This document shows positions 42,666 to 55,155 of a stretch of DNA of 64,000 nt, piece after piece. Numbering within the stretch: position 1 is the first letter of the stretch; each line of letters opens with the position of its first letter. Origin of the DNA: Silurus meridionalis (lineage: Eukaryota; Chordata; Actinopteri; Siluriformes; Siluridae). A program made the translations under genes and the position numbers. The notes under the pieces are model-generated. The model made no database searches and was not told the origin of the DNA. It saw nothing but the letters and a program-made list of their open reading frames with translations. The DNA is taken from contig NC_060886.1 in assembly GCF_014805685.1 (NCBI RefSeq), positions 24,029,108-24,093,107 on the forward strand. The letters are read 5' to 3'.

Positions 42666-44580
42666 ATCTTATTAATGGGGGACAATGGGGTCTAACCAAT
42701 GAAAACTATTTAATTTAAATTTTCCATTAATTCAATTTTATTTAATCAGTTTAATTTAAGTCAATGTAATCATTTACTCAATTTATTATCATAAATAAGT
42801 GTATTGCATTAATTAAATTTATACTATTTTATTTTTATTAATTGTTGAAAATGTAACCTACCAGGCATTTTATTTCAAATTTAAAACTGTTCAAATGAAC
42901 ACAAATGTTAATAATACTAATAATACCATAAGCAATTTTTCATTTTGCACTTCTTCCCCCTAACCGTACTAAAATTTAACTGAACCGTTACTTAAATCGT
43001 GAACTGTAAATTCTGTTCACCGTTAAACCACAAATACATAAGTTATGCAAATTTTTGCATAGTTACTAATAAACTAAACATTTATTCGTTCATATGCATT
43101 ATTGTAACATCATCATCATAAAATATTAATACATGAAATCTATAATGTGCAGGTCCTTTACAGAGAGAAATACAATTATTTAATCTAGAGTTAAAGCATT
43201 AGAAATGTAACATTTAATCTGTTTGAATGTGGATTTGTATTGATTGTTTTTTGCAGTTTCTTGTGTATAGGATCTAGGAGGGCAGTGGGTGAAAAGGAAG
43301 TCAAGTTGATGTTTTGAGGTGCAAAGGCTAGTTAAATGAAATGGTGGTTCACGGTCAAGCAGAATAAGCCTTGGTCATCTCGTCACAATACAAAAAATAA
43401 GCCAGTACACTCAATAGAGAACAACGAGCCACTTAGAATTTATGTGGTGTACGATTATAGATATTATAGCAGCAAAAGCATAGGAGCATTTCTAGCAGGA
43501 TTGTTAATGAGTTGAAAAATATCTTGTCTAAACCCATTCCCCTAATCAAGAAATGTTTCAGTAAAGTGTTATTGGTGCATTATCCATAAGTATCTAGTGC
43601 AGTATCACCATCACAATTCCATAAGCAGGATCTAAACTGTGATTTTGTTTTTCAGCAATTCAGGTTGAAACAACTTTTTTTTTTTTTTATGTAAGATATT
43701 TGCAGCCCTTAGCCTTAATGGACTTTTAGTTCTATGATACTGTAGGCTGGAAAACCAAAGGGAATGTTTCACAAATGTTTTGCATATGTTAGGACAATCA
43801 TTTAACTAAATTCAATCATCTAAAATGCAAAGCTAGACACTGATCTACATATACACACTCTGTACTTGGTAATATCAACATGGTGGAATTATACATACAT
43901 TTCAAATGCACAATCCTTATTATATCCAAAGTAACTGAAATGTACTGTAACTGAAAAAAATACAATGAACAGTGAATGTGAAAACTAAGCAGCATGTGTG
44001 GAAATAAATGTTTTCATGAAACCAGTTCGGTCTTGCTTCATTTTTGATAATAGTTTGTTTTAAAAATTTAACCAGTTCGTAAGTAATATCGATATTTCAC
44101 TTTGCATCTTAAAACATAAAAACATCATCATGAAACATTAGTTTTGTCGTGATTATTTAAGGACTGTTATAAAGAGAGTATGATAGCTTCTAAGAAAGTT
44201 TGGAGGTTGATAGGAGAAAAGAGAAGTAAGCTTGTGCCCCATTGGCATTGCTGTGGTAACAGAAGCAATGGGAACTGGCGACTGAGCCCAGTGATTTGGC
44301 ATAAAGGAAGATTAAAAGAGAGCCAAAAACTGACCCCTGAGGGACTCCAATAGTAATGCTGGAAAAACAAAAGTAATTTTTTCCAGGAGAATGTTGGTAA
44401 AAGTCTGATAGGAAGACTATGTGATGCTTCAATTCTATTATTTGTTGTTGTTGTTGTTCTTGTTGTTGTTGTTGTTGTTGCTTCATTTCAAATAAAGTTT
44501 TTGTGTCACGCTTTTAGACATTGTCACAATTCAGTTTTAAAATAAATATTTAGATAGATAATGAGTAAGCCTGTTAAAAC

Positions 44581-45965
44581 AATGGCACAGGCAATCTCCC
44601 TAAGATGACAAGAACCAGACTCAAACCAAAACCAGACAAAAGCTTATACAGTGAACCAGAGTCATTAAGATGGTTTAAATCCTACCTGTCTGATTGTTAC
44701 TATTTTGTAGATTTAAATGGAGCGCTATCCAGGTTAATGCAAGTAAATTATGGGGTGCCACAAGGTTCAGTTCTAAGACCCCTGCTTTTCACAATATACA
44801 TGATTCCCTTGGGAGATATTATTAGAAGGCATGGGATTAGCTTCCACTGTTATGCTGATTATACCCAACTATATATCTCATTGAAACCAGACAATACAAA
44901 TCAATTGGCTCGGATAACTGAGTGTGTCAAAGAATTAAAAGATTGGATGACTCAACTTTCTATTATTAAATTCTGATAAGACAGAGATTTTGCTCATCGG
45001 CCCAAAAACTAGTACACAGAAGCTCCAGCATTTCAACCTGCATGTAGAAGAACTATCTGTAACTACTAGTTCAACATTAAAAGACCTGGGAGTTATTTTA
45101 GACAGCAACTTGTCTTTTGAAAATCATATCAACCATATTACAAAAACAGCCTTTTTCCACCCTAGAAATATTGCTAAGCTAAGAAACATGTTGTCTATAT
45201 CTGATGCAGAGAAGCTCGTCCATGCATTCATGACCTCCAGACTGGACTATTGTAATGCATTACTAGGTGGTTGTCCTGCATTATAAATAAACAAACTACA
45301 GTTATTCCAGAATGCAGCAGGCAGAGTTCTCACAAGGTCGAGAAAATATGATCATATAACCCCAATCTTATCGTCCCTGCACTGGCTACCTGTAAGTTTT
45401 GATTCAACTACAAACTACTGCTACTTACCTACAAAGCCCTAAATGATTTGGCTCCCATGTATCTATCCAGTCTTCTAACATGCTACAATCTGTCACGCTC
45501 CTTGAGATCTCAAAACTCTGGACTTCTGGTAGTTCCTAGAATAGCAAATTCCACTAAAGGCTGGTGTTGGATCTATGATGATTGCAAATATTGAGCTATT
45601 TTATGAGTTGCTCAGTAGCTCCTAGTTCCATAATCTCAAATGACTGTAAAAGACTGTAGAAAGATCATTACTCATAATCTTACACTCCAGTGCTCATGTT
45701 AGTTCTCACTCTCCAGTGTTCTGTATTGTTTAAAGACTATAATCACACTCTTGATGTCACCCAAATGAGGATGGGTTCCCTTTTGAGTCTGGTTCCTCTC
45801 AAGATTTCTTCCTCATAACATCTAAGGGAGTTTTTCCTTGCCACAGTCACCATGGCAGCTCATCAGGGATAAATACACATCATTCACCTTAACTGTTAAA
45901 TTCTGAAAAGCTGCTTTGAGACAATGTCTGCTGTGAGAAGTGCTATAGAAATAAACTTGACTTGA
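44581..45965 (+). mobile_element. L2/Rex1-like LINE fragment, 5'-truncated
   Basis: The + frame 44605-44976 reads WFKSYLSDCYYFVDLNG, NYGVPQGSVLRPLLFTIYMI and ISFHCYADYTQLYIS, RT motifs B and C of the L2/CR1-like group. The next frame (44990-45286) has STLKDLGVILDSNLSFENHI and MTSRLDYCNALLGG. The catalytic YADD is YADY, so RT is dead. It ends with the tail TTTGAGACAATGTCTGCTGT and AAATAAACTTGACTTGAC. Confidence 0.88.
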
Positions 45966-47279
45966 CTCATAAGGGACTCCATCCTCTTCTGTGCTAAAAG
46001 GATTTTCAGTCATTCTCACTGGATTTTCAGCATATTGTAAAGAAGAATCTATGATGTGTGTTTATGATCGCAGCAGTACGAGTCTATTCCAGCCAAGTCT
46101 AGTCAAGTCAGCTGACTTTATATTCATTTCAGTCACAGCTGGTATGTTTCCCTGGGCAAAATAGGACAACACAAAACTACAATAGACAATGCAGAACATA
46201 GAGTGCATGCATGCAAACATATGCAAACAATGCAAGAAGGTCAAAGTATTTCCCAAAAAAAAAAAAAATACATACAAAGGTGCAATTCTGACCAATGCAC
46301 TGGTACTGTGAATATACTGTGGAATGAAGTGCAAAGATGTAACTACAAAAAAATACAACTTTATATGATTAGCAGTGTTTACAGTATGCAGGTGGGGTCA
46401 TTCACAGAAGAAATGGTGAGACTTGGAAAATGTGAGACTTTGAAAAGTTGAGATTTGGGGTTTGTGGACGTGCAAAACAAATATTAAAATTTACCAGGCA
46501 GGTTTAAAATGCATTATTTATTATTAAAGACCCACAGTCCTAAAGATTTGTCTTTACTGTAACACTGTAACGTTATGCTGCCCTCTAGTGTTAGTATTAC
46601 GAATAATTCTTCTCTAAATTATTTTACTTTCAGGGATATTTCCTTGAAAAATTCATATACAAAAAATAGGTCTGATACATAAAATAAAGTTGAAAATATA
46701 TATAATATACATTTTGGTAGTGATGAATTAAGCAATGTGTCTTGATATGTTTGATATATCCGGGGCTCTGACTGCTAAAACAAGGGGCAGGATGTACCTC
46801 TGTTCTCTGATTGGTTCGTAGTATGCCAAGTCCTGCCCCCTGCCAGGGCCACCTTACAGCTGTCAATGAAAGTGAAAAACAACAATAATAATTCAATATA
46901 AATAGAATAAAAAATAGATTCAAACATGAATAAATATATGTGTACTAGAGATAAATATATAGTAAGAATGGAGTTCTAATAGACACATGTTCTTCATAGT
47001 AGTGCACATATCTTCTCTAATTTGATTTAAAAAAAGATATAAGATATTAATAATGATCTAAACTGTTTTATTTATAAATGGTAGAAATGTAAACGTTTTC
47101 ATGTAAACGCCTACAGCTTTTTGTACATTTGTCTAAAACCAGGCTGCACGTTTGAGGTCGATCAGTGGGCCGAATATCAAATCTTTCCTTTTAATCCTAC
47201 ATAGTGTTTATATAACGCTTATTTTTTTACCTCATATGTAGTGCATGAGTGTAGGGAGCATGGTAGTATTTGGCTAAAG
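45966..47279. other. Intergenic sequence, no gene recognised
   Basis: AT-rich. 46080-46345 resembles a LINE/SINE tail region (CAAGTCTAGTCAAGTCAGCT, repeated GACAATGCAGAACA-like words), but the match is weak. No exon with splice sites was identified. Confidence 0.5.
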
Positions 47280-47482
47280 CAGCTGTCGTCGTGCAAAGGG
47301 TACAGGTGTATTCACGTCAAGAGGAGGAGGGGGAGGGGGGAGAGGGGACGAGACACGGAAGTGACGTACACGCTCACGAGACTCAGAATCTGATTAAACC
47401 ATCGGATTCCCGTAAAATCTAAAGCAGGACGGAGACAGGGGGAGCCGAGCCCAGTCTATGGGAGAGGAGCAGACAATTATCT
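47280..47482 (+). promoter_or_regulatory. Probable promoter and first non-coding exon of a downstream gene
   Basis: CpG frequency and GC rise sharply here against the AT-rich surroundings. ACGGAAGTGACGTA (47355-47368) combines an ETS core (CGGAAG) with a CRE-like TGACGTA. There is no TATA box. GAGCAGACAATTATCTG is followed by GTATGAGT at 47483, a donor. No ATG-initiated coding frame is evident, so a 5' UTR exon is inferred. The start site is unknown. Confidence 0.5.
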
Positions 47483-47934
47483 GGTATGAGTGCATTTTTA
47501 TTTTTTATTTGTAAACGTCATTACGCGTTTTTGACGCGTCTTGTGGCTCGCATTGCTTTTTTTGTGCGCCGGTTGTATGTTGGTCTTGAGCAGGTTTCTA
47601 ACCTCAACCCCGGCAGCGCAGGGAGACAAGGAGCTGAGATGTTTTGAAGGTTCCTGCTCTCTCACCTCCTTTTTATATTATTAATATTATTTCCTTCTCA
47701 CGGGTATTACGCTGTATGACGCGTTTAAAAATGTAAACAGAAAGTGAAGCTTTTGCATGTGTATGTAGTTGCACCACTAATATAAGAATTCCCACATCCG
47801 AGGTCCAGGTCCATATTCATGTAACACCACTAATAACAAGGGTTGGCTGATATGATGCGGAAATATCGCGATACTTGGAAACGCGATATTTATTGCACTT
47901 GGTCTTTTTTACCAAATATTAAATGAAAATTTTA

Positions 47935-48051
<117 letters not shown>

Positions 48052-48179
48052 ATATATATATAATAATTTCTCCCCAAGATTGAATTTGGGCATTCTTAAT
48101 TAATTATTTTCAATAATAATAATTATTATTTCTGATTATTTTCATCATTTAATTTCTGAATCGTTGCTTCCTAAAAGCG

Positions 48180-48362
48180 GAATGACCTTCCAATCATGGC
48201 TCGATCTAAGAGTGATGTACATTAATCTCAGTTAAAAACCTGAGCAATGAAGGGGTTAAGGGCATTACTCAAAGGCCCAGTAGTGGCAGCATTATCATGG
48301 TGCTGGGATTTAAACCCATAATTTTTTTCCGAACAGAAGACCACTGAGCTACCACTTCCCAT
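48180..48362 (-). repeat. Retroposon 3'-tail fragment
   Basis: GAAGGGGTTAAGGGCATTAC, GGCCCAGTAGTGGCAGCATT and CCACTGAGCTACCACTTCCC are the words of a tail common in teleost LINE/SINE copies. Orientation and family are uncertain. Confidence 0.45.
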
Positions 48363-48719
48363 TGATGATACTTATAAAAAATAAAGGAATGAAAGTAAAG
48401 ATTTACATGTGTATGTAGCTGCACCGCTGAATATTCCTTACATCCCAGTTTGACAAGTCCAAGTTTGATATTCATTTGATGCTATTAATAATAATGGTTG
48501 GCTGAAATATTGCAATACTTTGAGGTGTAATGTTTTTTGGACATGGTCTTTTTACAAAATAATAATGGAGGAGAACTGGATCAGTTGACACCAAAATGAA
48601 CTTAAAAAGCCAATAAATGGGGTTTTAAAAGTCTGTACATATATCGATTTGCAGAAAGTTTAATCAATAAAGCTATATCCCTAATATAGTTTCTGTGCAT
48701 TCATTCATACTGATAATAC

Positions 48720-48720
48720 T

Positions 48721-48767
<47 letters not shown>

Positions 48768-48786
48768 CATTATTATTATTATTATT
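48720..48786. repeat. (ATT)n microsatellite
   Basis: TTA/ATT repeats directly before a SINE. Another (ATT)n(AGT)n tract lies at 49013-49059, directly after it. Confidence 0.95.
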
Positions 48787-49012
48787 GGTCCCCTGGTGGT
48801 CTAGTGGTTAGGATGCGGTGCGCTCACCGCTGCGGCCCGGGTTTGATCTCCGGTCAGGGAACCGACCCCAGCCACTCTTAGTGCTGGTCCCACCCCGGAT
48901 AAATGGGGAGGGTTGCATTAGGAAGGGCATCCAGCGTAAAAACGTGCCAAATCAAACATGCGGATGATCCACTGTGGCGACCCCTAATGGGAGAAGCCGA
49001 AAGAAAGAAGTA
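48787..49012 (+). mobile_element. tRNA-Glu-derived SINE, copy 1
   Basis: The head GGTCCCCTGGTGGTCTAGTG then GTTAGGATGCGGTGCGCTCA and GGGTTTGATCTCCGG matches tRNA-Glu with A and B boxes, but with changes that would spoil a tRNA. The tail reads AGGAAGGGCATCCAGCG, then GATGATCCACTGTGGCGACC and AGCCGAAAG, a 3' end reminiscent of RTE-type LINEs. Same family as 60337-60557. Confidence 0.85.
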
Positions 49013-49221
49013 TAATTATTATTATTATTATTAGTAGTAGTAGTAGTAGTAGTAGTAGTCTTCCATTTCTGTATGTTTGCTCCTTCACAGCTCCAGTGTC
49101 CAATCCTGGTTCGGGCTTGAGCTCTGGTTGAACTTGTACTTGACTTTCCCGGGTGTTTTCCAGCGTCTTTTGTTTCTAACTTCATGCTGGTTTGTCGATT
49201 GGATTGGTGATTGTAATTTGC

Positions 49222-49223
<2 letters not shown>

Positions 49224-49272
<49 letters not shown>
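49224..49272. repeat. (GT)n microsatellite
   Basis: About 49 bp. Confidence 0.97.
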
Positions 49273-49274
<2 letters not shown>

Positions 49275-52200
49275 TGGTTTCCTGCATCTAATTCTGTCTG
49301 TATTCCTGTGTCACATTCCAATTAAGTATAGAAAGTAAAACCTTCATATGTATATGTAGCTGCACCACTGATCTAATAATCCCTGTAGTAGTGCTAGTGA
49401 TGAGGGTTGGCTAAAATGATGGGAAATACGGCGATATTTGTGGTACTTGGTCGTTTTAACGAAACATTCCAGGAGGAGAAATGGAACAATTGACCTTTTA
49501 AAATAACCTTGAATCGCCAGTAAATGGAGTTTTTAAGAGTCTTTTAGTAGTCTCGCTCGCTGTGCACTTGACTCTCCTCTGAGTTCTTCAGTGTCCTCCA
49601 GCCTCCCAACAAGCAGCTGGTTTTTGGACATCGGATCGGCGATGCTAGCTTTTCTTAAGGTGCGTGAGGGTCCTGCATCTAATCCTTTCAGTATTCCTGT
49701 CTCATGCTTTAAATCTACCACAGATTGGCCCGGGTAAAGGTAACTTGATGATCACTGTGGTGTAAATTCAGATTGCACCCTTTTGTAAAGCTCAGTTCAA
49801 ATATCCTCCACAGGAGACACATTCAAAGTTAAATATGTTCATTGTCTGATTGAGCAGCATGAATAGTGGTCATGAACCAACCCAATCCCCTGTTCCTCTA
49901 TAAACTCTTTTCATTTTGAGTCTTCAGTAGCAGGGCTTTTACTTTACTCAGCTATTCTTTTATCCTTATTACGATCACATAGATTTCCTTTAGGAGCAGC
50001 TGCACAAAACTACATTTCACGACTCCTTGTTTATTGTGTTGTCTTGCTGATGTAGCCCGCCCTGTATTGTCGTCACCTGCGTAGTCAGCAGTTGCTTGCA
50101 GTCACTTTGTGCAGCCCCTCAGTCCCTGTATGCTTCAAACTGGAAGGTCTCAATAAATCTACTATATTCTCCTGATGACTTTGGGAGAAAGTGCATTGCA
50201 TTTTAATAAGGCAGTTTATAACCCCCAGGAGCTCTGTAAAAGCCTTAACCGCTTCCATGTTACCAGAATGTTGCTTCCTGGAACTGATCATTTTATTTTT
50301 AGCTTGTTCAGTGAAGTTTCTTCCTAGTGTTTTCCTTTCAAACTGTTTATTTTAGCTTTGTGGTACTGTATAATTTGAAATGTTTTATTTTCCCTTTTTT
50401 CAGCAGTTTTTTCCATATGTGAAGTCTGGAAACAGTGCTAGTGTTTGTGATATGTTTACAAGAAGTGAAATTACAGTTATGTTAGGTTTGTTTGTTTGTT
50501 TGTTTGGGGGTGTTCAAGGTTAATGAAAAGGAGAATTCCAGTACAGTGAGTATTACAAGCAAGAGGAGTTCATGCCTGAGCAGAACCCACTGTAATGCTG
50601 ATTATTGTATTATGTTAAAGATCTTTCCTGTCTTTTTTTTTTTTTTTTATGTATTTTGTCCTTAAATCATGTGTATGTGTATATATAATATTTATTTATA
50701 TCTTTTTTTTATTTTTTATTTTTTTTTAAAAAGCCACATATTGAGTTTAACTTTAACCGTTAATCTTTAATTTAGTCATTTTAAAGCTTCTTTGGCTGCT
50801 TGTTGAGGAGTGTATGGGCGATTTCTCCTTTGAACAAATTCACTCATGCTGGTTTTTTTTTTTTTTTTGGTTTTTTATATAAAAAAAATTTAATAAAAAA
50901 ATAATTTGAGTATGCAAGGTGAAGCAATTTGTTTACATCAACATTTGTATTGTTTTTAATGATTATTGCTGATGGCAAGTTGACCAACAGGCCTAAAGAA
51001 ATCTATAGCATTGTTTTGGAAAGAAAAAAAAAGGACATTTTGTTCAGTTGTGGCGATATAACCATGCGGAATATATAATTAATTACATTTTGCATAACGA
51101 TTAAATGATATGTGCATAAATTAAATATACAAACATTGGAAACAAGCATCTGAATGTAGTAAAGCCGCAGTAAATCAAGTTTGAAAACAGAAGTTACTGT
51201 TGTGGTAAAAAAAATGCTATAAGCGAACGAAACGGCGAGCTAACACTTTAAAAATAAATAAATAAAATATTCACTGGTGTACAAATGCATACTAATTCGC
51301 TGAAAAGCACACCAGTGACTTGAAAACGTGGTCGTTTACTGCCGCTGTTATTTGCTGCTTTTAGTTATTTATTTATTTTTTTTTATTATTATTATTTTTT
51401 AGATTGTTTTGCGAATGCGAGCCGCTCGCGAGTCCCGACAGAACAGATCCAGTGCGACTGTTTTGAAGTTACAGTTTACGCAATAGAGCTCCATTAAACT
51501 ACATCATTTTCACATCATGAGGATTCTACAGTCTTGTTCACACCGTGCTGATCGTCATCCGTGACACCAGTGTGTTTTCTGTTCACGCAATCGTGCATCA
51601 CTGTGGTACTTCCATAAAACAAGCGTTTGATATAAAATGTGTAGTCAGAACTTCAACTTTCACCAGTCTTTTAAAACATAAGTATCTGTACTTCTACTTG
51701 AGTGAAGGATGTGTCTACTTTTACCAACTCTAAACCAGTCTTTTTTTTTTTTTAAAAAAACACTGGGAAACTCCCAAAGTTTCTGTTTTCATTGTATGGT
51801 TTTGGTGTGGTCTAGGGAAAATAAAACAAAACACACTTCCCTTCTAAAAAAAAAAAATGCAGCCGATTTCCTGGGATCTGAAATCTTCTTCGAACTTGCA
51901 TCTTTGCGTTTTAAAAAAAGGGACCATGGATCCCGGGATCCGGCGCGGTCCTTGGTTCTGAGGTGGGAAGTCGGTAGTTCGTCTGTCTGAGTGAGTGTCA
52001 GGAAATTATGCCATGTGATAAGTAAAGTTTGCTGACGGGGACAAGACCCTGCTGTCTTGTCTCGAGTACATGTCCGATTTGCTCGGACGAAACATATTGT
52101 GTATACACAAGGTTGTGTATTATGCCCCTTGTCACTACCACAGCATGTGCTCTGGGACAGGAAGTGTGTATATGTACTGTAAATGTTCTGTTTCTAGTGT

Positions 52201-54138
52201 GTCTAGAAAATGGAGGTTTTGTGGTTGTGTGTGCAGTATAGATCATGTAGGAAGGCCATTTCTTTTATGGATTAGGGGTTTTTAGAGGGAGTCAAGACAG
52301 AGGGTGAAAAGGGAGATAGGGTGAGAGATATTGTGAGAATGTGGGTGGCAAAAAAACAGACCGGCTGAAGAGACGGGGAGAGAGATGGTGGAAAAAATGG
52401 GTATAGGGTGGAAAAGGGGGTGTGAGTGAGAGAGGGTAAGGGAGACAGACAGAACCTTTTTTTTTTTAAAGTCATTAGCATATTTCTTATCATAAAATTT
52501 GAATTAAGAGAGAGAAAAATATCTAATTTCAGCGTTCACATGAATATGCACCCGATTATTATGTAATGCGTCTTTTATCGCGCATCACAGAGTCGTTTGT
52601 AAGTAGGACGTGAGGCAGGCTGTGCTGACCTGATGTCCAAGAGTGAGAGCAACACTGCAGACTGGAGTGCTTTTTATAAACAACTCCAAGCACGTGGTCA
52701 GATATATAGATTTTTTTTTTTTTTTTTATAACACATGGTAAATAAAATTCCAGCTGTTTACCTGGTAACAAAGGATCACTGTGATTGAGTTGTGTATCCG
52801 TGACCTCATAAAGCAGGGTTTGAAAGCAGTGTAGTCTCAGAGCAGCATCTCGACCTCATTTGCATATGCTGACACCAGGGGACCAGTCCACTAATCTCCC
52901 CCCAGAGACACCGTCCTGTCTGTCTCTCCTTCACTGTCTACTGCCTCCTTTATTTCTTTCTTTCTTTTTTTTTCTTCATTTTTGTTTCCTCGGTATGATT
53001 CTATCCTGTCGTGATGCACGAAACCTCTTTCAGTAACAGGAAGTGGTTATTTCTTCGCAAAGGAAGTTTGTTCGCAGGTGCAGTAGTGTCCTCCTCATTG
53101 TGTTTAATGTTCCCTATCAGGATGAAACCGAACACAGAATTGTATTCTGATGTTTCGGAAAACAAAACACATCCTGCAACTTGCTAAAAACAAAAAAAAG
53201 TGCTTACTGGAACCGCACGCACGCACACACGAACACACTACACCGGTATTGTACTTTTCGCCACAACTGATGTGCAATTACCAACCAAATATGTGCCCTT
53301 CCCTACTCCTGTCTGTTCCTGGGTGTCTCTCTTCCCCCTCCATTCTTCCTCATTCTCCATGGGCTACACCATTCATTTATTTATTTCCTCTCCTTTCCTC
53401 CCTACTGAGTGACATTTCAGTAATGATGCTACCTCTCTCTCCTCTCCCCGTGGTCATGGTTGTGTAGGGTTTCTTAGAGCCTCCTCTGAAAAAAATTAGC
53501 TAATACACTTTTCATCAATTCTCACCATGGGCCTGGACTCTTGGAAATCTTTCCACCGGATACATTTTTCATGAATACAAACTACTTGGACAAAAGTGCT
53601 CGTGGAGACTCGATCATAGGATTTGTGTAATTTCTCTCATTTCATCTTTAGTCCCTGTAGCTGTTACAAAGTTAATAGAAAGGTATTGTGTTTTATTAAA
53701 TAAATTGTTTAGAATTAGGATTATTCACTTGCGAATGAAACTTGCAGCATAATCTTGTACTAGGGACACCTACAGGTGAACAGTGTGTAGTATTATTTCA
53801 AGCCTGTTGTGTGATCTAGTTGGCTGTGTGAATACTGGAAGCATGAGGAGATGCCCACGGATTAGGAAGTTACTAATATCTTATCTGAAAGTGTCCTCTA
53901 AATGTTCCTGAATCTTTGATCGGAAGGTGCACATGGTATGTTTGTATAGTTGTTTGTTCTTTTATAAGCACTGTGTGTGAAGATATCTGCTTAATAAGCG
54001 TAGATAAGCATAGACGGAAACTCGCTGCCATTATGCATCTAAATGTTTTGTTGTCCCCCCATCAGCTATTTGGGACATAATGCATGCTATTCCCGTCTAA
54101 ACATTTGTAGTTGTTCCTGCCTACAACAACGGCCATAA

Positions 54139-54390
54139 TCATCAACTTAAGTCAAGTCAAGAAGATTTCGTCGTCATTTCAACCATATACATAGCTGATG
54201 CAGTACACAGTGAACCGAGCCATTTCTCCAGAACCCTGGTTCTACATTAAACAACATGGAGCTACATAACAGAACACAGAGCTAAGGATTACAGGAACTT
54301 GTCCTAACCACATAAAGTGCAACCTGGTGCAGACAATGCAAGACAATGTAGGACAGATGCACAAAACACACATTACTTTGTGAAAGGGAT
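54139..54390. repeat. Possible retroposon fragment
   Basis: CAAGTCAAGAAGATTTCGTC, ATTTCAACCATATACATAGC and GACAATGCAAGACAATGTAG resemble a dispersed fish repeat. No structural hallmark is visible. Confidence 0.35.
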
Positions 54391-54961
54391 CAGGGTAGGG
54401 TTTTCTGTATGTTCATTTAAAGAAGTAGTTTGTCTCGTCACAGTTGGAAACTCCTCAGCATTGGTTATTGTTAGTTTGCTTAGATTTGAGCAGTAGGTCG
54501 GCCCGGAAAAGAAATCCTGCATGCAGTCTTCATTTCACTGTACGTCCTCTTATTTAAAAAATAAAAAATAAAAAAAAATAAAGCTTGAATTGTCAGTTCA
54601 ATATTTAATAAATGTGACTCGAGAGTATTATCGCATAAGATGTAAGAGCCAATCATGTTCCAGTATGTAAATCTGCCTTCTGGTATTCTCCTTGAGTAGA
54701 TGTTTAGGTTTCAGATTTTTCTCGATTTTTCAGTTATGCCAAAATATATAAAAACCTCTTCCCTTTTTATTTATTTCTTTTTATTTTTTTGTTGTTGTTT
54801 AATTGTGAAATGATACAGCCTACTGAAAAAAACACATTGGTGTTAATGTGATAGCACGGAAACCTGGAAGGATTGTACGTGAGAGATTAGTGTGTATGTT
54901 TGTGTATTTTGTACATGTTCGCACCGTATGGAGTTCTGTATGTTGGCGTGGTGGTGATTGT

Positions 54962-54964
<3 letters not shown>

Positions 54965-55022
<58 letters not shown>
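54965..55022. repeat. (GT)n microsatellite
   Basis: About 58 bp; an inverted (CA)n of about 40 bp follows at 55116-55155. Confidence 0.97.
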
Positions 55023-55023
<1 letters not shown>

Positions 55024-55123
55024 CTCCTGTGCTGATGATGCTGTAGCGTTCGTCACAGGTTAGTGTGCTGCTATAATTACTCTTGCCTGCAGCCCCTCAT
55101 AGGGAGTGTGTGTATACATACAC

Positions 55124-55155
<32 letters not shown>

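Larger units (their letters stand above)
41996..44580. other. trpm2 3' flank and intergenic sequence
   Basis: Presumed 3' UTR starts at 41996, end unknown. Beyond it are an imperfect palindrome (42317-42403), a (CA)n tract (42594-42665), AT-rich sequence and a (TTG)n run at about 44443. No further coding sequence recognised. Confidence 0.6.

Noticed and set aside
47455..47500. Coding start of the downstream gene in the first exon
   Set aside because: ATGGGAGAGGAGCAGACAAT near 47458 opens MGEEQTIIW, but the frame runs into the presumed donor at 47483. If kept, it would join the 59685 exon and meet TGA there, so I treated it as UTR or a uORF.
48787..48860. tRNA-Glu gene
   Set aside because: Anticodon-arm and acceptor-stem positions are altered and the sequence runs into a SINE body shared with 60337-60557. 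It is a tRNA-derived retroposon.
48952..49325. His/Thr-rich or Val/Cys-rich small proteins
   Set aside because: They are translations of (GT)n microsatellites. The same applies at 9907, 54820 and 56637.
51916..51945. Regulatory palindrome GGATCCCGGGATCC
   Set aside because: A short perfect palindrome, but there is no other sign of a regulatory element and no repeat partner.
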